A stretch of DNA of 10,463 nt, from assembly GCA_949747725.1 (NCBI GenBank), contig CATKFJ010000168.1, positions 1 to 10,463 of the forward strand, in the 5' to 3' direction. Positions 1 through 6,309 of the stretch are shown here, in pieces. The notes beneath the pieces were generated by a model. The model searched no databases. It was given only the letters and a program-made list of their open reading frames with translations, and had not been told where the DNA came from. Positions within the stretch are counted from its first letter, which is position 1. Every line of letters starts with the position of its first letter. This DNA is from an uncultured bacterium. GTDB lineage: Bacteria; Bacillota; Clostridia; Christensenellales; Pumilibacteraceae. Position numbers and translations under genes: made by a program.

Positions 1-1400
1 AAAAGCTCGCCAACACTGCGCACGCGACGGTTGCCGAGGTGGTCTATATTGTCGCACGTACCGAAACCGCGGTGCAAGCCCATAATGTAATTGACGGTGG
101 AAATAACGTCTTCCACGACGATATGCTTTACTATTAGATCGTCTATATGTTTTTCGCACAACTCGGCAAGCTTTTCGCGGTTTCCGTCCGCCTCGTCCAT
201 AAGCTGTTTGAGCGCCGGATAGTAAACCATTTCGTTAATGCCTATCGAGCGCGGATCGACGTCTATATATCCGGCAAGATCGACATGATTGTTGCCTATA
301 ATATTGAATTCTTCGCCGTCCTCGGTGAGTACCCACACCTCGTTTATGCCGGCGTTCTGTATCTTGACCGCAAGCTCCTCGGTAAGGATGTCCGCCGACG
401 TATGCGCGGCTTTGTTTTCGGCGCGCGCATAAACAACGCCGTTCTCGTCTATGATATCGCGCGCGACGCGGAACCCGTCCACGCGGTATCTGAGCGCCAT
501 TTTTTTGTTGTATTTATATCTGCCGACGCGCGAAAGATCGTACTTGCGGCGATCGAAGAACATACCGTAAATAAACTGCTTGATCGAATCGATCGTAGGC
601 GTTTCGCCGCTGCGCAGTTTGTGGTTGAGCTCGAGGAGCGCGCGCTCTTCGTCAAGCGCATGCTTGTCCTCTTTATCGCCGTAACGCGCGCAGGTAAGCT
701 CTATCATCTGATCGTTGTTGAATATGGCTTTAAGCGCGTCGTCCGTACCGAAACCGCTGTCCGTGACGGCGGATAAACAGCTCAAAAGAACGGTGGCAAG
801 CACTTTCTTCTGACGGTCCACGCGCACCCACAGCACGCCTGCCGAATCCTCTTCGAACTCGAGCCACGCGCCGCGCGACGGAATGTTTTGCGCGCTGTAA
901 TGCGCCTGACCCGTTTTTACGTCCTTTTTGTAATCGAAATAAACGCCGGGCGACCGCACGAGCTGAGAAATAACAACGCGTTCCGCGCCGTTGATTATAA
1001 ACGAACCCGTAGGCGTCATGCGCGGCATATCGCCCATATAAACTTCGCTGCGCGTGCTTTCGTCCGTTTCGCAATTGCGAAGCCGCACTTTGACATACAG
1101 CGGAACGGCAAACGTCGCGTCGCGGTCCTTGCATTCTTTTTCCGTATAGTTGCGTTTTTGATTATTCCCCTCGCGGTAACCGAGATAATAATCCTCGAAG
1201 AAAAGCTCTACACGGTTCGAATAGTCGGTAATTGGCGAAAAATCGCGCAAGACCTCGCGGATACCGTTGTCGATAAAGTCGTTGTAAGACTTTTTCTGCA
1301 CTTCGACCAAGTCCGGCATATCGATAACTTCGTGGATCTGCGCAAAACTCATGCGCTCCGTATTGCCGTATTTTACCTTGGTAATTTTCCTTTCCGCCAT
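1..1400 (-). CDS. rpoB: RNA polymerase beta subunit, N-terminal part (cut by window edge)
   Basis: This encodes the beta subunit of DNA-dependent RNA polymerase, half of the catalytic core. One frame is open from the ATG at 1400 to the left edge: 466 codons plus two bases with no frameshift. Residues about 120-156 carry the RpoB hallmark YMGDMPRMTPTGSFIINGAE followed by RVVISQLVRSPGVYFD, in the protrusion/lobe region. Residues 450-466 read DNIDHLGNRRVRSVGEL, the conserved segment just before the rifampicin-resistance region. The rifampicin pocket, fork, flap, clamp and active-site parts lie outside the window, about 700 codons if the length is typical. The start is supported by AGGAG at 1410-1406, five bases before the ATG. 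Upstream there is no rplL; instead the gene has its own promoter and a long leader. GC-rich third positions contrast with the more AT-rich surface genes nearby. Confidence 0.98.
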   Translation of the reverse strand, partial: MAERKITKVKYGNTERMSFAQIHEVIDMPDLVEVQKKSYNDFIDNGIREVLRDFSPITDYSNRVELFFEDYYLGYREGNNQKRNYTEKECKDRDATFAVPLYVKVRLRNCETDESTRSEVYMGDMPRMTPTGSFIINGAERVVISQLVRSPGVYFDYKKDVKTGQAHYSAQNIPSRGAWLEFEEDSAGVLWVRVDRQKKVLATVLLSCLSAVTDSGFGTDDALKAIFNNDQMIELTCARYGDKEDKHALDEERALLELNHKLRSGETPTIDSIKQFIYGMFFDRRKYDLSRVGRYKYNKKMALRYRVDGFRVARDIIDENGVVYARAENKAAHTSADILTEELAVKIQNAGINEVWVLTEDGEEFNIIGNNHVDLAGYIDVDPRSIGINEMVYYPALKQLMDEADGNREKLAELCEKHIDDLIVKHIVVEDVISTVNYIMGLHRGFGTCDNIDHLGNRRVRSVGEL

Positions 1401-1672
1401 ACAAACTCCTAAAAAGGTTATTTAAGTGATAAACCGCGAATAAAATTCGCTCGGGATCGGCAAAAATCATGCCGTATTCAAAGATTAAAGAGCGCGCAAA
1501 AGCGGAGCGAAATCATATCCGCACCGCAAATTCGTTTCATAACGTGGGAAGACTGATAAGCAATCGTTATAATGCTCTCTTTATAAGAATACGTATTGCG
1601 CTCCGCAGCACTCGTAAATAATACCGTGTATACTCTGCTATTATTCACTGCCATTACGGCACACTAACGCAT
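1401..1672 (-). promoter_or_regulatory. Long 5' leader of rpoB with three predicted hairpins
   Basis: If transcription starts about seven bases after the promoter at 1679-1707, rpoB mRNA has an untranslated leader of about 270 nt. Three inverted repeats lie in its second half. The first, 1502-1527, has arms GCGGTGCGGA and TTCGCTCCGC around a six-base loop, with one T-T mismatch and one G-T pair, and is followed by TTTT. The second, 1458-1474, has arms CGGCA and TGCCG. The third, 1436-1450, has arms GCGAA and TTCGC. The first hairpin plus its short T run could act as a pause or weak attenuator, but the T tract is short for efficient termination. A control role for the leader is inference; I do not recognise an L10-leader or another named family in it. 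Confidence 0.45.
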
Positions 1673-1678
1673 TTTGTT

Positions 1679-1707
1679 ATTTTATCACAGAAAATCAAGT
1701 ATGTCAA
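1679..1707 (-). promoter_or_regulatory. Predicted sigma-A promoter of rpoB
   Basis: On the minus strand, a perfect -35 TTGACA (1707-1702) is separated by exactly 17 bases from TAAAAT (1684-1679), which matches five of six -10 bases. TG one base before the -10 makes it an extended -10. The start site is expected near 1672. It is the best promoter in the region between the upstream terminator and rpoB and implies that rpoB is transcribed independently of the surface-protein genes. Confidence 0.8.
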
Positions 1708-1758
1708 ACAAAATAATGACAAAAAATAAAAAAGTTTTCAGTGTTATCCTAATTCTTT

Positions 1759-1786
1759 TGTCATTCCGATCGCAAACGAAGAATCT
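1759..1786 (+). repeat. Dispersed extragenic repeat, copy 1
   Basis: This 28-base unit begins TGTCATTCCGA and ends CGAAGAATCT. It shares its ends and overall layout with the copies at 1800-1827 and 1946-1973, and with the inverted copy at 1885-1931. Units of this form (TGTCATTCTGAGCG...GAAGAATCT) are a familiar REP-like extragenic repeat in many bacterial genomes. Of the four copies, this one has diverged most in the centre. Confidence 0.75.
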
Positions 1787-1799
1787 CTGCCTTATTCTC

Positions 1800-1827
1800 T
1801 GTCATTCTGAGCGACAGCGAAGAATCT
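1800..1827 (+). repeat. Dispersed extragenic repeat, copy 2
   Basis: This 28-base unit begins TGTCATTCTGAGCGA and ends GCGAAGAATCT, closest to the widespread form of the element. It is in the same orientation as copies 1 and 4, and 13 bases separate it from copy 1. Conceptual translation through it gives the peptide HSERQRRI, which explains a spurious short open frame on the plus strand. Confidence 0.8.
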
Positions 1828-1884
1828 ATAAATATTCAACCACAATTCCGAATTCATAATTCCGCTTTCCGAATTTTATTCAAT

Positions 1885-1931
1885 AGATTTCTCCGCTCCG
1901 TTCGCTTACGCTCACTTCGGTCGAAATGACA
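1885..1931 (-). repeat. Dispersed extragenic repeat, copy 3 (inverted, longer form)
   Basis: On the minus strand this 47-base element begins TGTCATTTCGACCGAAG and ends GGAGCGGAGAAATCT. It is the longer, closely related form of the same repeat family, in opposite orientation to the other three copies. Inverted with copy 4 just 14 bases away, it could fold into a hairpin in RNA from either strand. It lies between the upstream terminator and the rpoB promoter. Confidence 0.75.
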
Positions 1932-1945
1932 AGCCCTACACAGAA

Positions 1946-1973
1946 TGTCATCCCGAGCGCAGTCGAGGGATCT
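1946..1973 (+). repeat. Dispersed extragenic repeat, copy 4
   Basis: This 28-base unit begins TGTCATCCCGAGCG and ends CGAGGGATCT. It has the same end structure as copies 1 and 2, with CCC in place of TCT/TCC near the left end and GGG in place of AGA near the right end, a compensated change that keeps the terminal complementarity. It lies 13 bases from the terminator A tract. Confidence 0.75.
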
Positions 1974-1986
1974 ATATTTCCCCATT

Positions 1987-2017
1987 AAAAAACCGACCGC
2001 AAAAAGCGATCGGTTTT
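1987..2017 (-). terminator. Rho-independent terminator after the small surface-protein gene
   Basis: Arms AAAACCGACCGC (1989-2000) and GCGATCGGTTTT (2006-2017) pair over 12 bases with one mismatch, around the loop AAAAA. On the minus strand the stem is followed by six T residues (complement of A1987-1992). It lies about 120 bases after the stop codon of the 188-residue protein gene. The A/T runs on both sides mean it could work in both directions, also shielding rpoB from upstream transcription. Confidence 0.85.
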
Positions 2018-2139
2018 ATGTTTGTTATGCGCGCAGGGCAAAAAAGCGCAATGGGTATTTGTTTTGTCCGCCTTATCGACCGACAAACGCGCTGTTACGC
2101 CACTCGGCGCAAACAAGCATGTAATTAAACTGATTAACC

Positions 2140-2706
2140 TTACGCTCCAGTTGTCGCATCAGCAAGAGTAAGCGTGAATTTAATGCCGGTCTTGTTCATA
2201 TCAGCCATATCATCGGATTTAAGTACAATATTTAAATATTTGCCCGTAACAGTTCCGGCAGCAGTGGGAGCTTCCATCGTTACAGCAGTTGCAAGCTCAG
2301 TCCAACTGGTAAGATCTGTCGGAGCGGCTGCCACTGCAGTATCCGATATAGAATAATAGAACGCACTACCGGTAGCAAGAGTAGTGGTATTATCAGTGGC
2401 ATAGCTAAGCGTGAACGTATATGCAGCATTTTTTACGTTATAATCACCAAGCGCAACAGACCAAATACGGGTTCCTTCTCCTTGATCGTAAGGAAGAATA
2501 GCTCCGGTAAGTGTCAAGTCTGCAACCGACGTATCTTCACCTGTAAGTACGAAACCTACAGTGGTTTCTACATTAGCTGTAGCACCGCCGTTTACATTAA
2601 CGTCTTTATCTACTTTGGTATTCCATGCCGCGAACGATACCGCGCCGATACCGGCGATAGCTGCGACCGAAGCCGCGATGATGAGCGATTTTACTTTCTT
2701 TTTCAT
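2140..2706 (-). CDS. Small Ala/Thr-rich secreted protein with SipW/TasA-type N-terminus
   Basis: A 188-residue exported protein of unknown exact function. Residues 1-28 form a signal region: basic MKKKVK, a hydrophobic core (about 8-23), then VSFA-AW with predicted cleavage after A26. This resembles the TWA-AF site of Bacillus TasA, a SipW-processed matrix fibre protein. The mature part (about 162 residues) is low in charge, has no cysteine, is about one third Ala plus Thr, and alternates polar and hydrophobic residues as in beta strands (for example KNAAYTFTLSYAT, 92-104, and TGIKFTLTLADA, 173-184). There is no LPXTG motif or C-terminal membrane anchor. AAGGAG lies ten bases before the ATG. 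It sits 128 bp behind the 1113-residue gene, with which it shares the N-terminal motif, and a terminator follows. Assignment as a matrix or fibre subunit is inference; a small cell-surface protein of another fold is possible. Confidence 0.85.
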   Translation of the reverse strand: MKKKVKSLIIAASVAAIAGIGAVSFAAWNTKVDKDVNVNGGATANVETTVGFVLTGEDTSVADLTLTGAILPYDQGEGTRIWSVALGDYNVKNAAYTFTLSYATDNTTTLATGSAFYYSISDTAVAAAPTDLTSWTELATAVTMEAPTAAGTVTGKYLNIVLKSDDMADMNKTGIKFTLTLADATTGA

Positions 2707-2834
2707 GTTTTGATTTCTCCTTAAAGAAATTATATTTTTATTTTATCGAACGCGCCCTGCCGCGCCCGTTAAAACCGTTATTTTCATCGACATATTACCT
2801 GTCGAGCTAACTAATAGCTGTAACTGTAAAATGA
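2707..2834 (-). other. Short gap between the two surface-protein genes, with two small hairpins
   Basis: This 128-base gap has two adjacent inverted repeats: TCGACA/TGTCGA (2787-2805, 7-base loop) and AGCTA/TAGCT (2805-2819, 5-base loop). Neither is followed by a T tract, so they do not look like a terminator, and the two genes are probably co-transcribed. A weak promoter, TCGACA (2805-2800) with AATAAC 17 bases on (2782-2777), is possible. A TATAAT-like string near 2730-2725 lies too close to the ribosome binding site to be useful. The AAGGAG for the downstream gene is at 2722-2717. Confidence 0.4.
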
Positions 2835-5800
2835 TTAACTATCGTATTTTGTGATAGAAATGATAGAGAATGTTCCGTCTCCATTTCCATAACTCATCCA
2901 AAACTCAATTTTGTAATATCCGCTATTCCGAACAACTATATTGTTATCTGAATCCGCTATAGTTCCACCATAGTTAGCCTCGGTAGTTCCCCATAAATGC
3001 CTAATATCGCTATATCCGAAATTATTGCTTGTTCCAATCCGAATTTTAACAACATCATTCTGACACAAATATATTCGATCCCATGAATAATAATTGCTTC
3101 CGTCGGTTTCACCTTGTTTATATCCACTATTCCATTGATCGGATCCGAAATCTGTATGTCCCAAATTAGAGAACTTGCCAACTAAATATCCGGCGCTATT
3201 CGACACTGCCTCATAAGTAAACGCTGCATTCGGGTCGGATACAACAGACGTTATAACTAAGATATTATCTTTATAATTATATTCGAAATTGTACTTACCT
3301 TCACCAAGTATAATATCTTTCTTGGTGCCGTCTATATTTGCCTGACGAACATATCCGCCGAACTTCAATATAAGCGTAGTATCGTCGGCTGTAATTTCGA
3401 CGTTTTCGGCTCTGACTATACCCGTCGAACTTTCTACAAAAGCGGCTATTTGTGTTGAATCGCTATACAATCCGTCAGTCGATTGCAGTACGCCGCCATA
3501 TGTCGCCCAAATGCCTGTTTCGTCTTGCCACGCATTGTCGTTTATATACAATGAGTACACATCCGATTTTTCGACTTTAATCGATTTGTAGTCAGCGCCT
3601 ATAATATCGCCAAACGCAGGCGAAATACCCGTTGTGCCGCTATTACGTATGAAAGCATTATCGGTAATCTGATAGGGTACATTTTTTGTAGCGTCATAGC
3701 CCCAGAATGTTAACTTATCATCTGCTTGCAGTTCAACATTCTCTGCTTTATACTTATAGCTACCGCCATCATCCGCCAATTCTATCTTATAAACATCGTT
3801 TGCATAAATTCCGGCATCTGCATACCACTTAACATACAGCGTCATATCGCTTGTTACGGCTGTACCGAAATCATATTCGGCGGTACAAGCCGCAGTGGTA
3901 TACCAACCCTCTATATTATAATGTTCCGGCAAAGCGATAGCCGCTGTAGGATCGATTACTTTACCGCCATAGTCAACCTGTTGCGAAGTCGGCGCAGTCA
4001 CATTCGGCATTCCGTTCATATTGAATGTTACGGCATATTTTTGAACTCCCCAATGCGCATAAACGTTTATTTCCATATTATTGCCGGAGAATACCGTATC
4101 GGTCGTAACTTTAACGCCGCCGCCGTTCTCTTCCGTATACCAACCCAAGAAAGTAGCGCCTGCACGCACCGCTTCAGGGATAGAAACGAGTTGACAAGAG
4201 CCGGATATATCTGTTTGTTGCGTATCGGACGCGCCGTCTTTCATCGCTCCGCCCTCGCCGGGATTAAACACTATAGTATATTGCTTACCCACCCATTTCG
4301 CGTACAGCGTTATATTGTCGGTCACGGGACTGTTGAAGTCAAACGCTTCGGTGCAAGCCCGATCGGTGTACCAACCGCCGAACATCTTACTGCCGTCCGA
4401 ATGCGTCGGCGCGATAGGCTCGCTCAAGTTAGAACCGAACATTATCGCTTGTTTAAGAGTATCCGCACCGTCAAACGTTCCGCCGTTGGCGTCGAACGTA
4501 ATGTCGCACGTGCCTTTGCCCTCGGAATTGGTTATGTAAAGTTTATCTACTATAAGGTTGTAATCGGGAATGCTCACATAGCCGTCGCCGCCGACAGACG
4601 ACCGCGAGCCGTCGCTGAGCTTAACATAACGACCGCCTTTTCCGTTTGACGGCGTTTCTTCGCGCTTATACACATTGCCTACAAGTCGGAAAGTATACGA
4701 ACCCGAAACGGGTATGCGGAAGTTTAGATCTTTATCGTACATATCGATGCCGTTAAACATTGTAACGGGATCGCAAATGACCTCGTTGGGTATAAGATAG
4801 ACAGTATTTCCCTTTAAACGGTGACCTTCGTTATCTACCATATACATCTTTACGCGCGAACCGCCCGTAAGGTTTACGGTGAGCGTCATATCGATAACGT
4901 CGCCGGGGTATTGCACGTCGCCGCGTTCGTCGTCGAAATGAACGGTTTTAAACGTATTTTCGTTGTTAGGGTCAACAGTGCCGCTCGAAACGTTCATCTT
5001 GGTCGTTCTGCGCGGATCCCACAGCCAAACATTGTTTACAAGTCCGCCCATATAGAAGCCCCACGGCTCGCCATAGCCCGATTTAAAGCGTTGCCAATGA
5101 TTGACGTTGCTCGCTTTGGCAGTGAGCGTAAAGCTTGCGGTTTCTGCCGTGACGATCTCTATGTCCAATGCAAAATATTGCTGATTGCCGTCGGCAAAGA
5201 ACAACAAGCAGTACATGCCCTTGTCGTAATGGTTTACCATTATGCCGGGGTATTGCACATCGCCGCCGCCCTCTACATCAAGCATAGCGCCGTGGTCGAT
5301 ATCGCCGAGCTTGATTTCGCCGGTCGGATCGTAATTGTATAAACGCGGCGCCGGATTTACGTATTGCGGATTGCCGTCCGCGTCGGTTTTAGGCACACCG
5401 TTGGCGTCGGTATCGGCGCGCGTTATAACAATACTGTTTACCGTTTTGTTTAAATCTTCCTCGCTGCCGGTTACCTCGAACTCAAGGAAACAAATCGAGT
5501 TGTCGTAGTCGCCGACATTGTTTTGGCGCGATACGCAAATATAGTTGTGGTAAACATATCCGCCCTTATTCTCGTTATACACTGTTTTACCGTTTACTTG
5601 ACGAACGGTCGCAACGTCATAAAGCGTTTCTATGGGGTCGGGGCTGTCGGTAGTCTCCGTCGGCGAATAACCGACGTACAAAGAATAGGGACTGTCGATT
5701 TTCAGATAAAACGAATAACAGCCCGAATTTATAGGCGAAGCGGTATACACTCCGTTTTCGAGAGTACCGCCGTTTTCCCAAGACCAATTTTTATCGATCT

Positions 5801-6176
5801 CGGTAATTTGCGTTTCGCCTTTATAAAAACATACGCTCTTACCTTGATCGAGATTTAAAGCAACGGAATGTTCTTCACCGCCGCTTGCGGCAACACCTTT
5901 ACTCATGGGATAATATGCGTAACCGGCGATCTGCTCGGCATCGTCTGTCTTTTTTACTTGAACATAGTATGTATCGGGATCGAGCGATGCCGTACCGCCG
6001 TACTGCGGATACTCCACATAGAACGAGCCGATGCTGCCCTCTGCGGACACCGTGGGAGAAACCTTACTGCCCCATGCTGCGAACGACACGGAAAAGGCCG
6101 CGCTACACAAAAGTACCGCGCAGGCGATCGCCGCGATTATAACAACATTAAAACGACGGACTCTCTCCACTGCCAA
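2835..6176 (-). CDS. Large secreted modular protein with SipW-like N-terminus and three InlB-type B repeats
   Basis: A 1113-residue exported protein, probably an adhesin or matrix component. A basic start (RVRR) and a hydrophobic core (about 10-30) end in VSFA-AWGSKV, like the small downstream protein; predicted cleavage is after A33. Residues about 46-170 and 300-500 look like beta-sandwich modules. Residues 557-784 hold three InlB-type B repeats (Listeria-Bacteroides type), each ending GWYT...LYAKW or a close variant (YAHW, YVKW). Residues about 795-1110 contain carbohydrate-binding-like modules with the patterns AENVE-ADD (811-820, 923-932) and NIVVRNSGYYKIEF (1079-1092). There is no LPXTG motif or C-terminal membrane segment. 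The start is TTG at 6176, nine bases after AGGGG; a GTG at 6170 is the alternative. It has its own strong promoter and probably shares a transcript with the 188-residue gene. Ligand and attachment are unknown; only the B repeats are firmly recognised. Confidence 0.9.
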   Translation of the reverse strand: MAVERVRRFNVVIIAAIACAVLLCSAAFSVSFAAWGSKVSPTVSAEGSIGSFYVEYPQYGGTASLDPDTYYVQVKKTDDAEQIAGYAYYPMSKGVAASGGEEHSVALNLDQGKSVCFYKGETQITEIDKNWSWENGGTLENGVYTASPINSGCYSFYLKIDSPYSLYVGYSPTETTDSPDPIETLYDVATVRQVNGKTVYNENKGGYVYHNYICVSRQNNVGDYDNSICFLEFEVTGSEEDLNKTVNSIVITRADTDANGVPKTDADGNPQYVNPAPRLYNYDPTGEIKLGDIDHGAMLDVEGGGDVQYPGIMVNHYDKGMYCLLFFADGNQQYFALDIEIVTAETASFTLTAKASNVNHWQRFKSGYGEPWGFYMGGLVNNVWLWDPRRTTKMNVSSGTVDPNNENTFKTVHFDDERGDVQYPGDVIDMTLTVNLTGGSRVKMYMVDNEGHRLKGNTVYLIPNEVICDPVTMFNGIDMYDKDLNFRIPVSGSYTFRLVGNVYKREETPSNGKGGRYVKLSDGSRSSVGGDGYVSIPDYNLIVDKLYITNSEGKGTCDITFDANGGTFDGADTLKQAIMFGSNLSEPIAPTHSDGSKMFGGWYTDRACTEAFDFNSPVTDNITLYAKWVGKQYTIVFNPGEGGAMKDGASDTQQTDISGSCQLVSIPEAVRAGATFLGWYTEENGGGVKVTTDTVFSGNNMEINVYAHWGVQKYAVTFNMNGMPNVTAPTSQQVDYGGKVIDPTAAIALPEHYNIEGWYTTAACTAEYDFGTAVTSDMTLYVKWYADAGIYANDVYKIELADDGGSYKYKAENVELQADDKLTFWGYDATKNVPYQITDNAFIRNSGTTGISPAFGDIIGADYKSIKVEKSDVYSLYINDNAWQDETGIWATYGGVLQSTDGLYSDSTQIAAFVESSTGIVRAENVEITADDTTLILKFGGYVRQANIDGTKKDIILGEGKYNFEYNYKDNILVITSVVSDPNAAFTYEAVSNSAGYLVGKFSNLGHTDFGSDQWNSGYKQGETDGSNYYSWDRIYLCQNDVVKIRIGTSNNFGYSDIRHLWGTTEANYGGTIADSDNNIVVRNSGYYKIEFWMSYGNGDGTFSIISITKYDS
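3825..4508 (-). repeat. Three tandem InlB-type B repeats inside the large secreted protein
   Basis: The repeats cover about residues 557-628, 632-709 and 713-784. Each begins with a strand such as ITFDANGGTFDG, TIVFNPGEGGAM or VTFNMNGMPNV, has a middle glycine turn, then FGGWYTD, FLGWYTE or IEGWYTT, and ends LYAKW, VYAHW or LYVKW. This is the beta-grasp-like repeat first described in internalin B and very common in surface proteins of gut Clostridia and Bacteroides. It usually acts as a stalk or adhesion module. The copies are diverged at DNA level, so they are not a recent duplication. Confidence 0.92.
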
Positions 6177-6195
6177 TGAAATCTTCCCCTATTGG
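6174..6195 (-). promoter_or_regulatory. Ribosome binding site and TTG start of the large secreted protein, inside an inverted repeat
   Basis: On the minus strand, AGGGGA (6190-6185) precedes TTG (6176-6174) with nine bases after AGGGG, which favours TTG over the GTG six bases further on. CCAAT (6195-6191) and ATTGG (6177-6173) flank this element, so a five-base stem could hold the start codon with the ribosome binding site in the loop. A competing pairing, AAATC with GATTT, is also possible. The stem is short and its effect is unproven. Confidence 0.55.
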
Positions 6196-6211
6196 ATTTT
6201 AGAGTAAATGT

Positions 6212-6240
6212 ATTATAACACGCAAATCATACGTTGTCAA
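6212..6240 (-). promoter_or_regulatory. Consensus sigma-A promoter for the surface-protein pair
   Basis: On the minus strand, TTGACA (6240-6235) and TATAAT (6217-6212) are both perfect matches, with 17 bases between them and TG one base before the -10 (extended -10). The start is expected at the A near 6205, leaving a leader of about 28 bases before the TTG start. With the terminator at 6310-6351 upstream, this makes the large and small surface-protein genes a transcription unit separate from the LRR gene. Confidence 0.9.
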
Positions 6241-6309
6241 TAGGTATTTTGAAATTAGTATCATTCTTTATCGCGCGCGGTTTTGAGAACTAAGCGTTAA
6301 TTCGGAATT

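Larger units (their letters stand above)
1401..2139. other. Intergenic region between the small surface-protein gene and rpoB
   Basis: These 739 bases hold no credible gene on either strand. Read on the minus strand they contain, in order, about 120 bases of unremarkable sequence after the upstream stop, a terminator (1987-2017), four copies of a dispersed extragenic repeat (1759-1973), a sigma-A promoter (1679-1707), and a leader with three small hairpins running to the rpoB ribosome binding site. I saw no tRNA or other recognised RNA gene. Confidence 0.8.

Noticed and set aside
147..1470. Several open frames of 70-210 codons on both strands across the rpoB region
   Set aside because: They overlap the unmistakable rpoB frame in other phases and show no protein family of their own.
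1568..1573. TATAAT on the plus strand inside the rpoB leader
   Set aside because: There is no acceptable -35 element upstream and no plus-strand gene for it to serve.
1478..1654. A 58-codon minus-strand frame in the rpoB leader
   Set aside because: It starts at an ATG at 1654 with no ribosome binding site, resembles no protein family, and has the length expected by chance. A leader peptide cannot be excluded but is not supported.
1674..1859. A 61-codon plus-strand frame containing HSERQRRI
   Set aside because: It is a translation through the dispersed extragenic repeat copies. Peptides of this type are a known annotation artefact of that repeat.
2034..2090. Short inverted repeats such as TTTGTC/GACAAA after the small surface-protein gene
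   Set aside because: The arms are only four to six bases long with large loops and no T tract; the clear terminator lies just beyond.
3726..4649. A 307-codon open frame on the plus strand
   Set aside because: It lies entirely antisense to the B-repeat region of the large secreted protein, has no ribosome binding site, and its translation has no recognisable domain. It is a shadow of the GC-rich coding strand.
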